Shown: piece by piece, positions 22,636 through 33,706 of the stretch
Numbering within the stretch: the first letter of the stretch is position 1
How the letters are laid out: each line of letters opens with the position of its first letter
Assembly: GCA_028554755.1 (NCBI GenBank)
Contig: JAPTOF010000020.1
Location: forward strand, 10,015,001-10,079,000
Length of the DNA stretch: 64,000 bases
Direction of reading: 5' to 3'
Source of the DNA: Cordia subcordata
Taxonomy: Eukaryota; Streptophyta; Magnoliopsida; Boraginales; Cordiaceae
Program-made: the position numbers and the translations under genes
The notes under the pieces: generated by a model
What the model saw: the letters and a program-made list of their open reading frames with translations, nothing else
Told to the model about the DNA's origin: nothing
Database searches by the model: none

Positions 22636-22890
22636 CTGTTGACGTCACATTAGAGTTAATAGTAACACAGCAAACACAATTAGAAGGGGCCGGCTTGAAA
22701 TAGCACACAGTGGGTAGGTGTGGGAGTGGGACCGGTATTGAAGGGTGGAATACGACTCGAGGCTCACGCGCCGCCATATGTCCACAACTTGGGGGACATG
22801 AGTGGACAGAGTGGGGGACGTCTTTAAAGAGGTGTGGCTTTTTCCCGCTTTGGAATTTACCAACCAGCATGAGTCGTAGATTTGGGAGTC
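22636..22890. other. GC-richer island with a TGACGTCA palindrome
   Basis: This 250-bp stretch is clearly less AT-rich than its flanks. It holds TGACGTCA at 22640-22647, the bZIP/CRE-type palindrome, and blocks such as GGGGCCGGC and CACGCGCCGCC. Overlapping small frames exist on both strands but none is recognisable. It may be the relic of a promoter or exon. Confidence 0.35.
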
Positions 22891-23475
22891 AAGTATCTAA
22901 TGATTGATTTCATATCTCTCTCACCTTCTTTTTTTTTTTTTTAATGTAGGGGTACATAAAATTGGAAGGATCACAAAATGATTTTGGTCGAATGGAATTA
23001 ACGTTGTTTAGTCTGTTATGATTTTATTTTTTTTAAAAATCGTTATGAGTGGATATACATTTTTTTGGTCAAAAACAAACTTGAAGTTTATATTAACAAC
23101 AAAAACATTGACAAAACTACAATGATATCAATAATATACAAGATACAAACAAAAAAGAAATTATACATAAGTAAACACAGTTTTAACTGATACAAGTATT
23201 AACAAAAGGAAAAAGTAAAAGACCTATAAGTTTGCAATTGAAGGAGTTAAAATTACAATTGAAATTGAAATTCTATTAGATTATTATCACGTTATATATG
23301 TACACATGTTATATATTAATATACTTGTGTGTAATTATTTTATTATTTAATGCAGTACAATATACCTGTTGACACATTTAATTTAAATTGTTATTTTTAG
23401 ATTTTTGGGCGAAACATTATTCAAAAGCTACCCAAAAAGGTTGAACTATCTAATGATTAATTTTATCATTTTGTC
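22891..23475. other. AT-rich intergenic, nothing recognised
   Basis: No frame, no repeat boundary seen. Confidence 0.5.
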
Positions 23476-24402
23476 TAGGCAAAAAGGTAATTTTAAGGTT
23501 TGAATTTTGTAAAATATAGAATTAAAAATTTATAATTCAAAATCTCTGATAAAAGGGCTTGAACAAAGTGACATTTTATACTCTGTTAAGTGACATTGTC
23601 AATTCCTTGCTTAAATGGCATTTTTTTTTTCCTTTTCAAATCTTAAGTGCATTTTATTTTTCTTTCATAACTTAAAAGGATTTCCTACAATGCATTCCAA
23701 ATCTACATGGCATATATATACACAAACCTATACATTATAAGCTATCTCATATATGTACACACATACATAATTTTGGACCTATTTTTGGGAGTTATGGGAA
23801 TATAAATTTATCAATAGATTTTGTATATTACTAATAAAGATTTTCAAATATATTTAAAATTTAAAAATATAAATTAATTGTGTAATTTAAGTATTAAAAA
23901 ATAACAAATTTAAATAAATCACAATAAACTAAAAAATAAACCTATAAATATTAGAAACTAGAAAAGATTTGCTTACTTTAGAAACTATAGATAGTAATGT
24001 GTTGTTTTTTAAGTATGTATAAACTTTTTTATATATAGTAACAGAAGAAACTGTAAATTAATTTTATTCACATATCTCACTAGAAAAATGCCCAAAACCT
24101 ATATATGTGCATATATACAAGATAGCTTATAATTTATAAGTTTGTGTGTGTATGTCATATAGACTTAGAATGCCATATAAGAAAATTCACTTAAACTGTT
24201 AAAGAAAAATAAAATGCCACTTAATATTGAAAAAAAAAAAAAGAAGGCCACATGACCAAAGGATTAACACTGTTATCTAACGATGTGTAAAATGTTACTT
24301 TTTCATAAGTTCAAACTCTTATATTAAAAGTTTTGAAGTTCAAGCCTTCAATTTCATATTTATAAAATTTAGGCCTGAAATTACCATTTTCCCTTTTGTC
24401 TA
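23476..24402. mobile_element. Large foldback element, family 2, complete copy
   Basis: The left arm (about 23476-23770) is an inverted, roughly 75-80% similar copy of the right arm (about 24090-24402). Shared blocks include GGTAATTT, GGCTTGAAC, AAATGGCATTTTATTTTTCTTT and ATTATAAGCTATCT with their complements. The centre is AT-rich without a frame. A second, truncated copy lies at 28995-29708. Confidence 0.7.
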
Positions 24403-24675
24403 TCTCTTTATCTTTATTTATTTTTCCCTATAGTTATGTGCTTGTGAGGGGTGTACATGATTCGGTTTGATTTTGATTAGTTTTGTCTATTTAACCAACC
24501 CATGTACACCCCTATGCTCATCCTCCCACATGGGTGCATCAACGCGAGCCCAACGTTAGTGAAATCTCAGGAAGGCGTTTCTTGAAATGGAACAATTGTA
24601 TTGTAATCATCATTTTAGTATAATTCATAATTAAAATTTGACAGGTTTAAACCTTATAAACTTTGTATATCTATA

Positions 24676-25321
24676 TCTATACTATTGTATAAAGTAACCA
24701 CCACGAAACTTTTCATTTCTCCGCCCAAAATTTGGCAATTTTCTTGGTTGACATGTTCATCTTTATTGATTGCCATATGGCTGCAGGATCATGCCTGTAT
24801 AGTCGACATGTGTATTTTGTCTATTAATGATTTTATTATTAAAAATAATATAATGTAAACACCTTATTTGCACCCCGCACAACGTGTAGGATTTTCCACT
24901 ATTATTGGAGCATTAATTTAGACACTATTTATGGATAATGATAAAATAGCTGATTTTATCTTTGAAAATTTTATTTCCTTTTATATTTTAATCCAAAAGC
25001 ATACTTAGCTGCATTGGAAATTCACATATTAATAAAATGCTTTGCTTTGGAAATCTGATCAAATACTCTTTCCTGAAAACATGTTTTCAGAAATATTTTG
25101 CCCTATAATTATCAAACACTTTTTATAAAAAAAATGTAAAATATTTGCTATTTTTTTATTATTCCTTTTCTTACCTGACTTGACTATTTTACCTTCGACA
25201 CCATTTCCGTAAAAATCATTAATTACTTATTGAATTTATAAATTTATATTATATTATTTTCAAACAATTATATTATTTGAAAGTTATGATCACCCCGTGC
25301 TTCTCACGGGTGTTAGACTAG
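24676..25321 (+). mobile_element. Non-autonomous Helitron
   Basis: It starts TCTATACTATTG after an A and ends GACTAG before a T, the A^T insertion and CTRR terminus of Helitrons. The 3' hairpin is perfect: CCCGTG-CTTCT-CACGGG at 25294-25310, 7 bases before CTAG. It is 646 bp long with no helicase frame. Confidence 0.8.
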
Positions 25322-26269
25322 TTTGAAGATAAACTTTTTGCTTAAACTTTGTGCTATTTAGTAAAATTTAGAATATTATTGTAAATTAATAATTATATAT
25401 TTATGAAAATCTTATATACCGCCAAATAAAATGTAGTAGTCTAGGATGATTGCTTTAAAGAGACGACAATGTATATTACTACTATATATAAGTGTCAATA
25501 AAGTAGGTCATAGTAGTCCTGCATGCTTGGTGTTTAGACGATGTTGTTGCCCTTTCGAAATAGGGGCTTTGCTCACATAAGCTTTGGTAAATCCTCGGGA
25601 GTCTCCTTATATCAAAAATTTTGTCACATAATATACCCAAAAAGGGGTGCTGGTTAAAAAAAAGTCATTTTATGTTGTTTCTTGCTCTCCTTTATTAGTG
25701 AGAAAGGAGTCTATCTATCTGCTTAGCTTTGGTAGATTTCCCCTTGTTCCATAAAACGACATCGTTCCATCATTACTTTTGTAAATTAGATGTCAGCACT
25801 GCTTTCTCCTTTTCTGCTATAACTACTCCTGCTTCACGATGTATAACATCACCTGTTTTTGCCCTCTCCATCTCAATCGTGTTAGCTTATATATGTACTA
25901 TGTTGTATTGAAAGCGGAGAGCATAAAGAAAGCAACCTAGAAAAAGAAGAAGGATCTATTCCTTTGGTAGTTTTCATGATTTCTAGCCGCAGCAAAACAT
26001 AAGGTCACTGGTCACCCAATTTTTTTTCTTTTTGTTTAAATTAGCTTTCTTTCCTTTTTCAATGTTCGTAATCTTCTATTTTATTGTGTACTAATTTAAA
26101 TGAATCCTTATATTTATGTGTAGAGTTTCTATGATCGATGTTATATAATTTCTCAAATATTGGTAAAACATTATGAACTTCAGAAAATAGCATGTGAACT
26201 TGATCAATAACGATATTAGATGTCATTATCTAAGAAACGAACATTAATAATTTTGGCTGACAATAAGAA
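25322..26269. other. AT-rich intergenic, nothing recognised
   Basis: Short frames only, none with a recognisable domain. Confidence 0.5.
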
Positions 26270-26490
26270 AATTTTCTCATTTTTTTTGCTCCTCACCCCT
26301 AACCTATCCCCTATCTTGGATTTGAATCAAACATGACTTATTTTAAGCAACGGTAAGAAATTTTTCATTTTTTAAAACTCCCCACCTCTAACCTAATCCC
26401 TTATGCTCCATGAGATATGAACTTATGACCTCACTCACGGAGGAAATAACTTCAACAACTTGAACTACTTCCTCATTCCATTTTCACGTT
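26270..26490 (-). mobile_element. tRNA-derived SINE-like unit, possibly two in tandem
   Basis: On the - strand: A box TAGTTCAAGTTG (complement of 26456-26467), B-box-like AGTTCATATCTC (26412-26423), then GGATTAGGTTAGAGGTGGGG and an A-rich tail. The tail matches the SINE at 32371-32489. A second GATTCAAATCC and GGTTAGGGGTGAGG follow at 26280-26325, suggesting a second partial unit. Confidence 0.55.
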
Positions 26491-27454
26491 TTGTTTGTTC
26501 TGATAGCCAACTTGTAAGATAATCTTAGGTAATCACGCGGAAGCTTGCCAAATTCCAACCTAAAGGATAGTGATAAAGGAAAAAGAGAAAAAAGGACATT
26601 GTCCATTTGAGGAAGTGACTATAGAGTTCAATGAAACAGATGGTGCCTCATTAGTTACTTAATGCTTACTCTTTGTTTCCTAAACTAGAGTAAATATAGT
26701 TATGCAATGCAGCAGCATGATAATGTTATAAATAGTAAACATATATATAAAGAGTGATATGCAAGATTGAACATTAATTAATTAAGGGATCTTTATTAAA
26801 GATATAAGTGGGTTTTGATGATTACAATTGGCATAATTATGAGAACTATTATGTTCTACGCTGAAGGTTTGTGATGCTTTTAGTAGGATTTATAATGCCT
26901 ACAAGAAATGCAATTCTGGCCTCGATGATAGGCGAAGACCTACAGGGTTATCTCAAACCATTAAAAAAGGACAATGCATGGAGATAATAGAAGATAAAAC
27001 ATTTTCTAATGGCATTATTATTCAAATTTAAATAATATATTTCTAATAATAATTTGTATTTTTTATATAAAATTTTTATTGAGAATGTTTTCCAAATGTC
27101 ATAACAAACACTAAAAAGTCTTTTATAGTGTGGTAACCAGACGCCAAAAAATATTCTATTTTTCATGAAAACATTTTCCCCAACAAGTTGAACAGGGCCC
27201 CAAAGTCAACTTCATCTCATTAAGCCTTGAAATTATGTAGAATATTCGTATTTGAAGAGATGACCACTGTGAAATTCTTCATTAAGCCTCCAAGCAAGTT
27301 TAATATCATAATCTACGAAGAATTATTTTTGGATTCCAAATTTATTAGGTGAAGATGATTCGATCAATTTATTATATAAGGAAAGTATAAAACACTCGTA
27401 GTTATTTTATTGAGAATCTAACATCTTATCATGGATATAAATATAATTGCAAGC
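26491..27454. other. AT-rich intergenic, nothing recognised
   Basis: No frame supported. Confidence 0.5.
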
Positions 27455-28450
27455 TATTGGTAGCAAATGAATTTTAGAGGGGGCTTGAATAAAGTTGTTT
27501 TGAAACTTTTTCTGTTTTTGACTTGATTGAGAATTTTTATTTAACACTTGAAGTAAATAAAAAATATAGCAAAGTGAGAAGATAAATCAAACACGAGAAA
27601 GAAGAACACACGATGTAGAATGGTTCGACACAAACCTATATCCACTACCTAAAGTATCCCACTCTAGAAGTTTTCAATCTTCTATACTAAGATCAAAGAA
27701 CCAGAGTTTTTCGAGAGTTGGCTAAGGTCGAAACCAACTTACAGCACTCAATTTTCCCTGAGTTGATCAAACCCTAAAACTGACGTTATAGTTTGTTGTT
27801 TTCCAAAGCTCTATGCACAAGCTCAGCTATTCTAATGATTCCAATAAGATTATTAAAATGACAGCTCTTGAAAATTAAAGCGCAAAGTTGCAAATAGAAA
27901 GATTGATTTTGGCTCAATGATTTAAATCTATATATGTGATTTTAGAAAAAATAATATATGAACTTCAAATGTTTAGGAGTGGATGATATTATGCAATCAT
28001 ATTGGAAACAACTAGTTTTGGATGAGATTTAAGTTGACAGCTCACGTGCGGATGAGATTTGCTTTGTGGCGGTTAACCGCACCCCTCAACCGTTAAAGAG
28101 TTCAAGGAATTCCCTTGAGGTTGAGCTTCGGCACATGCAATCGACCTCATGGTCGATATCGCATACAATTCATGCTCCTATATCAGCCGAGGTAATATCC
28201 TATGAGGTCGACTGCATGACTCTACTATTAGATAGTTTGAATTGCATTTGAAAAATATTTTAATTCTAAACTCCTTTTTGTTTTAAACCCAAAATTTATA
28301 GCACCTTTTAATGACCATAAACATTTCAAAACCACTTGGATACATTGAAAAACTTTAGTGAACATATAGAAAGAGTCAAAAGACGAATAAAAGTACATAA
28401 TAATGACAATCCTACATTGTTAAGGTTACGTCCACACCCTTATGTTATCC
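27455..28450 (-). repeat. Possible copia LTR in reverse orientation
   Basis: GCAAATGAATTTTAGAGGGG at 27466 resembles the reverse complement of the Sirevirus A LTR 3' end. A GGTTCGACACAAACC block (about 27620) and paired GTCGACCTCATGGTCGAT / GAGGTCGACTGCATG repeats (28140-28215) resemble U3 repeats of the LTRs elsewhere in the window. The far end is not defined. Confidence 0.4.
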
Positions 28451-28994
28451 GCTAATTCCTTATGTCACCTTTTTTTGTCAAGTGTTGAAGAATGCTTTCA
28501 ATTGAAGTCCAATGTGAACTCTTTCTTTATCCCTTTGTAATGAAGGGATCTCCAATGCTTGATGGTGTGCCAGTCTCACATGGCCAGAAATTTGGAAGAC
28601 AAGGACTTAAATAATAGCGCTATGCCAAAAAGGTGGTTTGGTCTAAAGTTAGGATAAAATCTAAAGCTACTGAGCTCTTTGTCCGAAGACAATCTCCCAA
28701 TTGTTATTACTAATCAAGGGCCAAAGTCCAAACTCATGATTTGATAGAAGTTGTTCGACTGAAAGGCTGATCTCTTAACTCAACTATAAAAGAATGGACA
28801 AACTATGCCCTCATTAAAGGATTGCGCAGTCCCCTCACACTAGTATATTGTTAAATGCCATTGTCAAAACCTATTTGGTTAACCATTGATTGCCCTTAAA
28901 GAATCCAACTTGTACCTAGTACCACATGGAGTCTTTTATTAGTAGAATATCCATCGATTTTATATTTAGACCCTACTCATTATCTCTCGACCTT
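28451..28994. other. Intergenic, nothing recognised
   Basis: No frame, no boundary seen. Confidence 0.45.
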
Positions 28995-29708
28995 TTTTTT
29001 TTGGAAAAAGGGAAATTTTAAGTCTTGAACTTTGCAAAATGTAAAATTAAGGGTCTCAACTTCAAAATCCTTCATAGAATGGTTTGAACTTATGAAAAAA
29101 TAAGGTTTTACATATCATTAAGTAACAGTGTTAATTCTTTGCCTATTTAGTAAATTTTTTTCCTTTCAAATCTTAAATGGCATTTAATTTTTCGTTTCAT
29201 AGTCTAGGTGGAATTTTTCTACATGGTAATCCAACACTTACATGGTACATACATACAAACCTATAAATTCTAAGTTATCATGTACATATGCCCATATAAG
29301 TTTTGAAATTTTTTTTGTTGGCTATGAGAATATAAACTAAATATGCATTCGTTTATGTCACTTAATATAAAAAATTATTTATATTTTAAATTTTAAATCT
29401 ATTGTGCATTTTAAATATTAAAAAATAAAAAAATAAATTACAAAAAACTAACACAAAATTATAAGCTTCATGGCATGGCCCACGAAAATAATGTCCAAGA
29501 TTTATATATATACACATATATGAGTAGCTTATAATTTATATGTTTATGTGTATATGCCATGTAGATTTAGATTTCATCAAGGAGAATTTATCTAAGCTAT
29601 GCAAGAAAAATAAAATGCCAATTGAGATTTGAAAAGAAAAAGTTTGTCACATAAGTAAATAATTAATACCATTATGTAACAGTACGTAAAATATCACTTT
29701 TTATAAGT
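28995..29708. mobile_element. Foldback element, family 2, copy truncated by an LTR
   Basis: The left arm and most of the right arm match the element at 23476-24402 (GGGAAATTTTAAGTCTTGAAC, GTTTGAACTTATGAAAAA, AAATGGCATTTAATTTTTCG). The right arm stops at TTTTTATAAGTTC (29708), where LTR sequence begins. The missing last 100 bp was not found beyond the LTR pieces. Confidence 0.62.
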
Positions 29709-30099
29709 TCTATTGGAATCATTGCTCTTTTATGTATTTTGATGATCTAAATAATTAATTATGTTAATTATCTTTGACTAACAATTACCCTTGAAGTTTT
29801 ATTGCATAATTATCCTTTGGGTGATAATTTGGAATCTTGGAAATATTTTTGGAGCAAGGAGAATGCTTGAAGCCTTCTTGGAGAATAAAGGATGGCTTAT
29901 TGCTTTGAAGACTTTGGTTTTATAGATTTAGGTTTAATGTGTTAAATTGTTCTTAGTGGATGGGCATTCTTAAAATCTCAACATAATTTATATGTTGCAT
30001 GCATATATGTTTATTTCTTCAAAAATGCTTTTTCTTTGCATGTTTTCATGAAATAGCATAGCTACATAAGTGTAAGTACACGTGGTTCTTATATGTGTT
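29709..30099 (+). repeat. 5' part of a Sirevirus-type LTR
   Basis: It begins TATTGGAATCATTG, close to the family TGTTG start. It carries TTAAATTGTTCTTAGT and GGCATTCTTAAAATCTCAA, which align with LTR B around 10745-10785. It ends where a second LTR start appears. Confidence 0.55.
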
Positions 30100-31565
30100 T
30101 GTTGACTAAATACTAATTATTGATTTTGATGATGAAAAATTTGATGTGCATCTTGTTACTAAAAAGAATCTTGTGAGCGTTAAATATAAATTGAAAAGAT
30201 AGATGCTTGGAAGATAGAAGAACATGAGCCATGAAGAGCATTATTTATCAAAGATTGAAGAAGAAGATGATGAAAAGCCATAAGGTGGAGAAGAGGCATC
30301 ATAAGGGGTACCACATTTGTTACTCTTTTTGTGGAATGCCTTAGAATTGCAAGTGATAGCTCAAACTTCTACTTTTCTTGATACTAACAGTTTAAAACCT
30401 CATGGACATTGTCTTCCATAAAAACAAAAATGATTTTGGATGCATACGTAGTATAAACATGTGTTTTGAAATGTTTCTAAGCCTTAAAAATTGCTTACAA
30501 AGTACTTTAAGTTGATTTTAAGTTATGAAAGTTTGATAAAATTGCTTTTAAAAGTGTTTTAGGCGAGTTTGGCTTTGCTTCAGTGTCTCTGGAGTGGCTA
30601 GACCCCCTCAGCTGGTAGACCGGCTGACTAGGGAGGTCGCCTGGCCAAAACACAGAAGAGGACGAAAAAGCCGAACCTCTAGCCGGTCGATCGGCTAAGG
30701 CGTCCAGCCTAATCAGAGAAGGCAAGGGGGAGTTGGACGACCTATCCGGTAGATCGGCTGAGCGAAATGCTATAATAAATGTACTAGCTGTTTATTACCA
30801 TTCAGCCCTATTTCTTCTTCTTTCTTCTACGTATCAAAGCCCTAGCATTTAAAACTCTTTAAATACAAGCTTCAAATCATCATTAATCCAAACTTGCAAA
30901 ATTTAATATCATCTTTCAATTGCTAAAATCTTGAGCTACTCTTGCAAAATCTTTGAGCTTTCAAGAGCCTTTCTTGCTATATCATCTTGTAAGAAAAACA
31001 TGTCTATTCTTCATCATTTATTCTATTCTTCATCATTTTTTCACACTTTTTGATTGTATACACACTTTGTAAGCTGAGAAATCTTGAGAGGTACATCTAT
31101 AAGAGTAAGTAAGAGTGTAGGAAAATCTTATAGAGTAGAACTCTTGGGTTCTTTGAAGTTTGGTTTCAAAGAGTTATAGAACTTGGTCTTTGCTTCCATA
31201 AACTTATTTCCTTAAGTAAAGTTTCTTAACTAAAAAATGTTTTTGACTTAGCTAGATTGTTTCCAAAGAAGTTTACATTTTATAGTTAAATTTCAAACTT
31301 TCTTTTAACTACATAAATATGTAAGTATACGTATGTATCTTATATGTACATGTTTTTGCAGTATTTTTTCAAACTTGATTTGATTTAGCTTTCCGTTAAA
31401 TGCTTTGAGTGTACAACTCAACGTACATCTTCTTGAAGATAGGTATATATGCATATATATTTATATGTATAGGAATGTGCTATATTTTCAAAGCTAAAAT
31501 CTGAAAGTAGATTTGGATTTATTGCGTTATGTTTATTAGTTGCACTGTATTAAATTGGACTTGAT
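30100..31565 (+). repeat. Second Sirevirus-type LTR, 3' end uncertain
   Basis: It starts TGTTGACTAAATAC. U3 contains three CCGGTAGATCGGCTGAG-like repeats (30611, 30681, 30745 regions), as in LTR A, then TATAATAAAT at 30771. No primer-binding site or coding region follows, so it may be a solo or truncated LTR. The last few hundred bp are assigned only by continuity. Confidence 0.5.
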
Positions 31566-32345
31566 GTTTTAGTGTAAGAACTAAATAATTAAACTAAATA
31601 TAAACTAATTAAATAAAGAAAATTAATTCTACATCTACTATAGAAATCTAAACTTTAAAAATATAAATAAATAAATAAAAACCAGAAACTAAATAAATAA
31701 ACCAAAAATAAACTACATAAACTAAATAAATAAACTTAAAACTAAACAAAAAATAAACTTAAAAATATAAAAATAAATAAAATAAACTAGACTAAAAATA
31801 AACTCAAAAAAGAAAATAAACTAAAAACAAATATAATAAAATAAAAAACATAAACTAAACCAAAAAAACATAAATATAATAAAAATAATAAATAAATAAT
31901 CTAAATAAAAATAAATTAATAAAATTTAACTAAATAAATTAAACAAATAAATTAAACTAAATCTAAATGAAAATACTAAAAAATAACCAAAAAAATCAAC
32001 TAAAAAACCTAGACTATATAAATAAGTTAACAAATAATTGAATAAACTAAAAAGTTAAAAATAAATTAGAAAATAACTAATAAATAAATAAAAACTAAAA
32101 TATAATAAACTAGAAAAAATCTAATCTAACCTAAACTAAAAAATAAATAAACTACATCAAATAAATAGACTAAGAAAATAAATAAAAAATAAAATTAATT
32201 AATTAAACGACAAACTAATCTAAGAAATAAATAATCTAAACTAGACTAAAAAATAAAAAAATAAACTAGAAAGTTAACTAAAACACTAAACTAAAATAAA
32301 AAAAGTAAACAAAAACAAAAAGCTGAAGTAAAAAATAAACTAAAA
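31566..32345. repeat. Low-complexity AAATAAACTA-like tract, about 780 bp
   Basis: Almost only A, T and C on this strand, built of variants of AAATAAACTA and TAAATAAATAAA, with G nearly absent. It looks like a long, decayed short tandem repeat. Confidence 0.75.
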
Positions 32346-32370
32346 TATGGATAAAAAACTATTTGTAAAT

Positions 32371-32489
32371 GAGGTTAGGAGGTAGCTTAAGTGATAGAAT
32401 ATTCTTAAGAGTGATGATCTAGATTCAAATACTATGAGGAGACTGGGGGATTGGGTTAGGGTGGGGTTTTGTTAAAAAAGGAGAAAAAA
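32371..32489 (+). mobile_element. tRNA-derived SINE
   Basis: A-box-like TAGCTTAAGTG (32383-32393), B-box-like GATTCAAATAC (32422-32432), then GGATTGGGTTAGGGTGGGG and an A-rich end. The body and tail match the - strand SINE at 26270-26490. Confidence 0.58.
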
Positions 32490-33418
32490 AACTATCTAAA
32501 TAGCTTAAATATAATAGTTATTGGCTAGTCATGCATCTATTACCCACCTTAACAATGCTAATAACGGCCACGACAACAATGGCGATGATGATGACAACAA
32601 CCACCCCCACAACAACAAAAATAAAAAGGTGATAGCCATATCATTTTATGTCATTTTACAATTATCAATTAATCTAATAACTAGTTTTATCGAACACATT
32701 TTTTTTTCAGTGAGTTAATTAGACAACTATTTGTTGATAACTAAAATATAATAACTTTTAACTAACTAAACAACTAATTATATTAAACATGGCCTTAGTG
32801 ATGGAAGTACAGATGCAACATAAAATTCTTCGGATTGACTATTAGTTATGGCTGTTCGTTGGGAACTTTTGTGCCAATTGATGGATGTTAGTTGTACCAA
32901 AATATTGTTGGGGGAGTGATCTCTTTTCTAACTTTGCAACAGGGAATATACTTTAGGGAATTGAAGACTGGGGAAAAATAATTAGTTTGAAAAATCCCCA
33001 AAAATTTAAAAGAGAAAAATATTGCAAAACAATTCGAACGTAATCCATATTAAATAGTTGTAAATTCAAACGTAATCTATATCATAATAATTCTGATTTT
33101 GGAAAATTTCCTAATTTATAATTTCTTCCAATCTCCACCCAATTTTTCCAAAATAATTAAACAAATCCAATACTTATTTCCTAATTTTGCAATTATCCAA
33201 ACCCAGTTTCATCAATGCAGAGTTTCTAATTTGTAATCGAGTTTCTCGGATAAATGAACCCTTACTATTGGTAACAATCAAATATAGTTCAACTAATTTA
33301 CAAACTACACCACACTATTATCGGTATTCTGGTTGTTTAATGTTTGAGTGACATTTCACCCTTTACCCCATTCATCCAGCTCGAGAGGTCTATAAACAGG
33401 CATGCCTTCTCCACTCAT
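32490..33418. other. AT-rich intergenic, nothing recognised
   Basis: A short Asn/Asp-rich frame at 32521-32718 is a low-complexity artefact of CAA/GAT repeats. Confidence 0.5.
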
Positions 33419-33706
33419 TAGTGCTCTATTTATTATAGTCTTATTTTAAATGCTTATTCTATTGAAATGAGAGTACATTTTATAATATTTAAAAAATCTT
33501 CTTATGTATTTTATAAAAATTCAAAATAAAATCATACTTTTTATCTTATAAGAAATAAGCAATCTATCTTATTTTATTTATTACAATTATAGAATACATA
33601 GTACATGTGATAAGATATTTTAAATCTTATAAAATATCTCTAAATAAATTTTAATAAGATAACTATCTTAAAATAAGATCATTCCAAACACACTATAGAT
33701 ATTGTT
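33419..33706. mobile_element. MITE-like inverted-repeat element
   Basis: The left TAGTGCTCT...GTCTTATTTTAA and the reverse complement of the right end (TAGTGTGTTTGGAATGATC then TTATTTTAAGATAG) are imperfect inverted repeats. The body is almost pure A/T and internally self-complementary (TCTTATAAAATATC-type strings). Confidence 0.45.

Noticed and set aside
22619..22907. Three overlapping frames of 65-83 codons in the GC-richer island
   Set aside because: They lie on both strands and in shifted frames with no recognisable motif. They reflect fewer stops in less AT-rich DNA.
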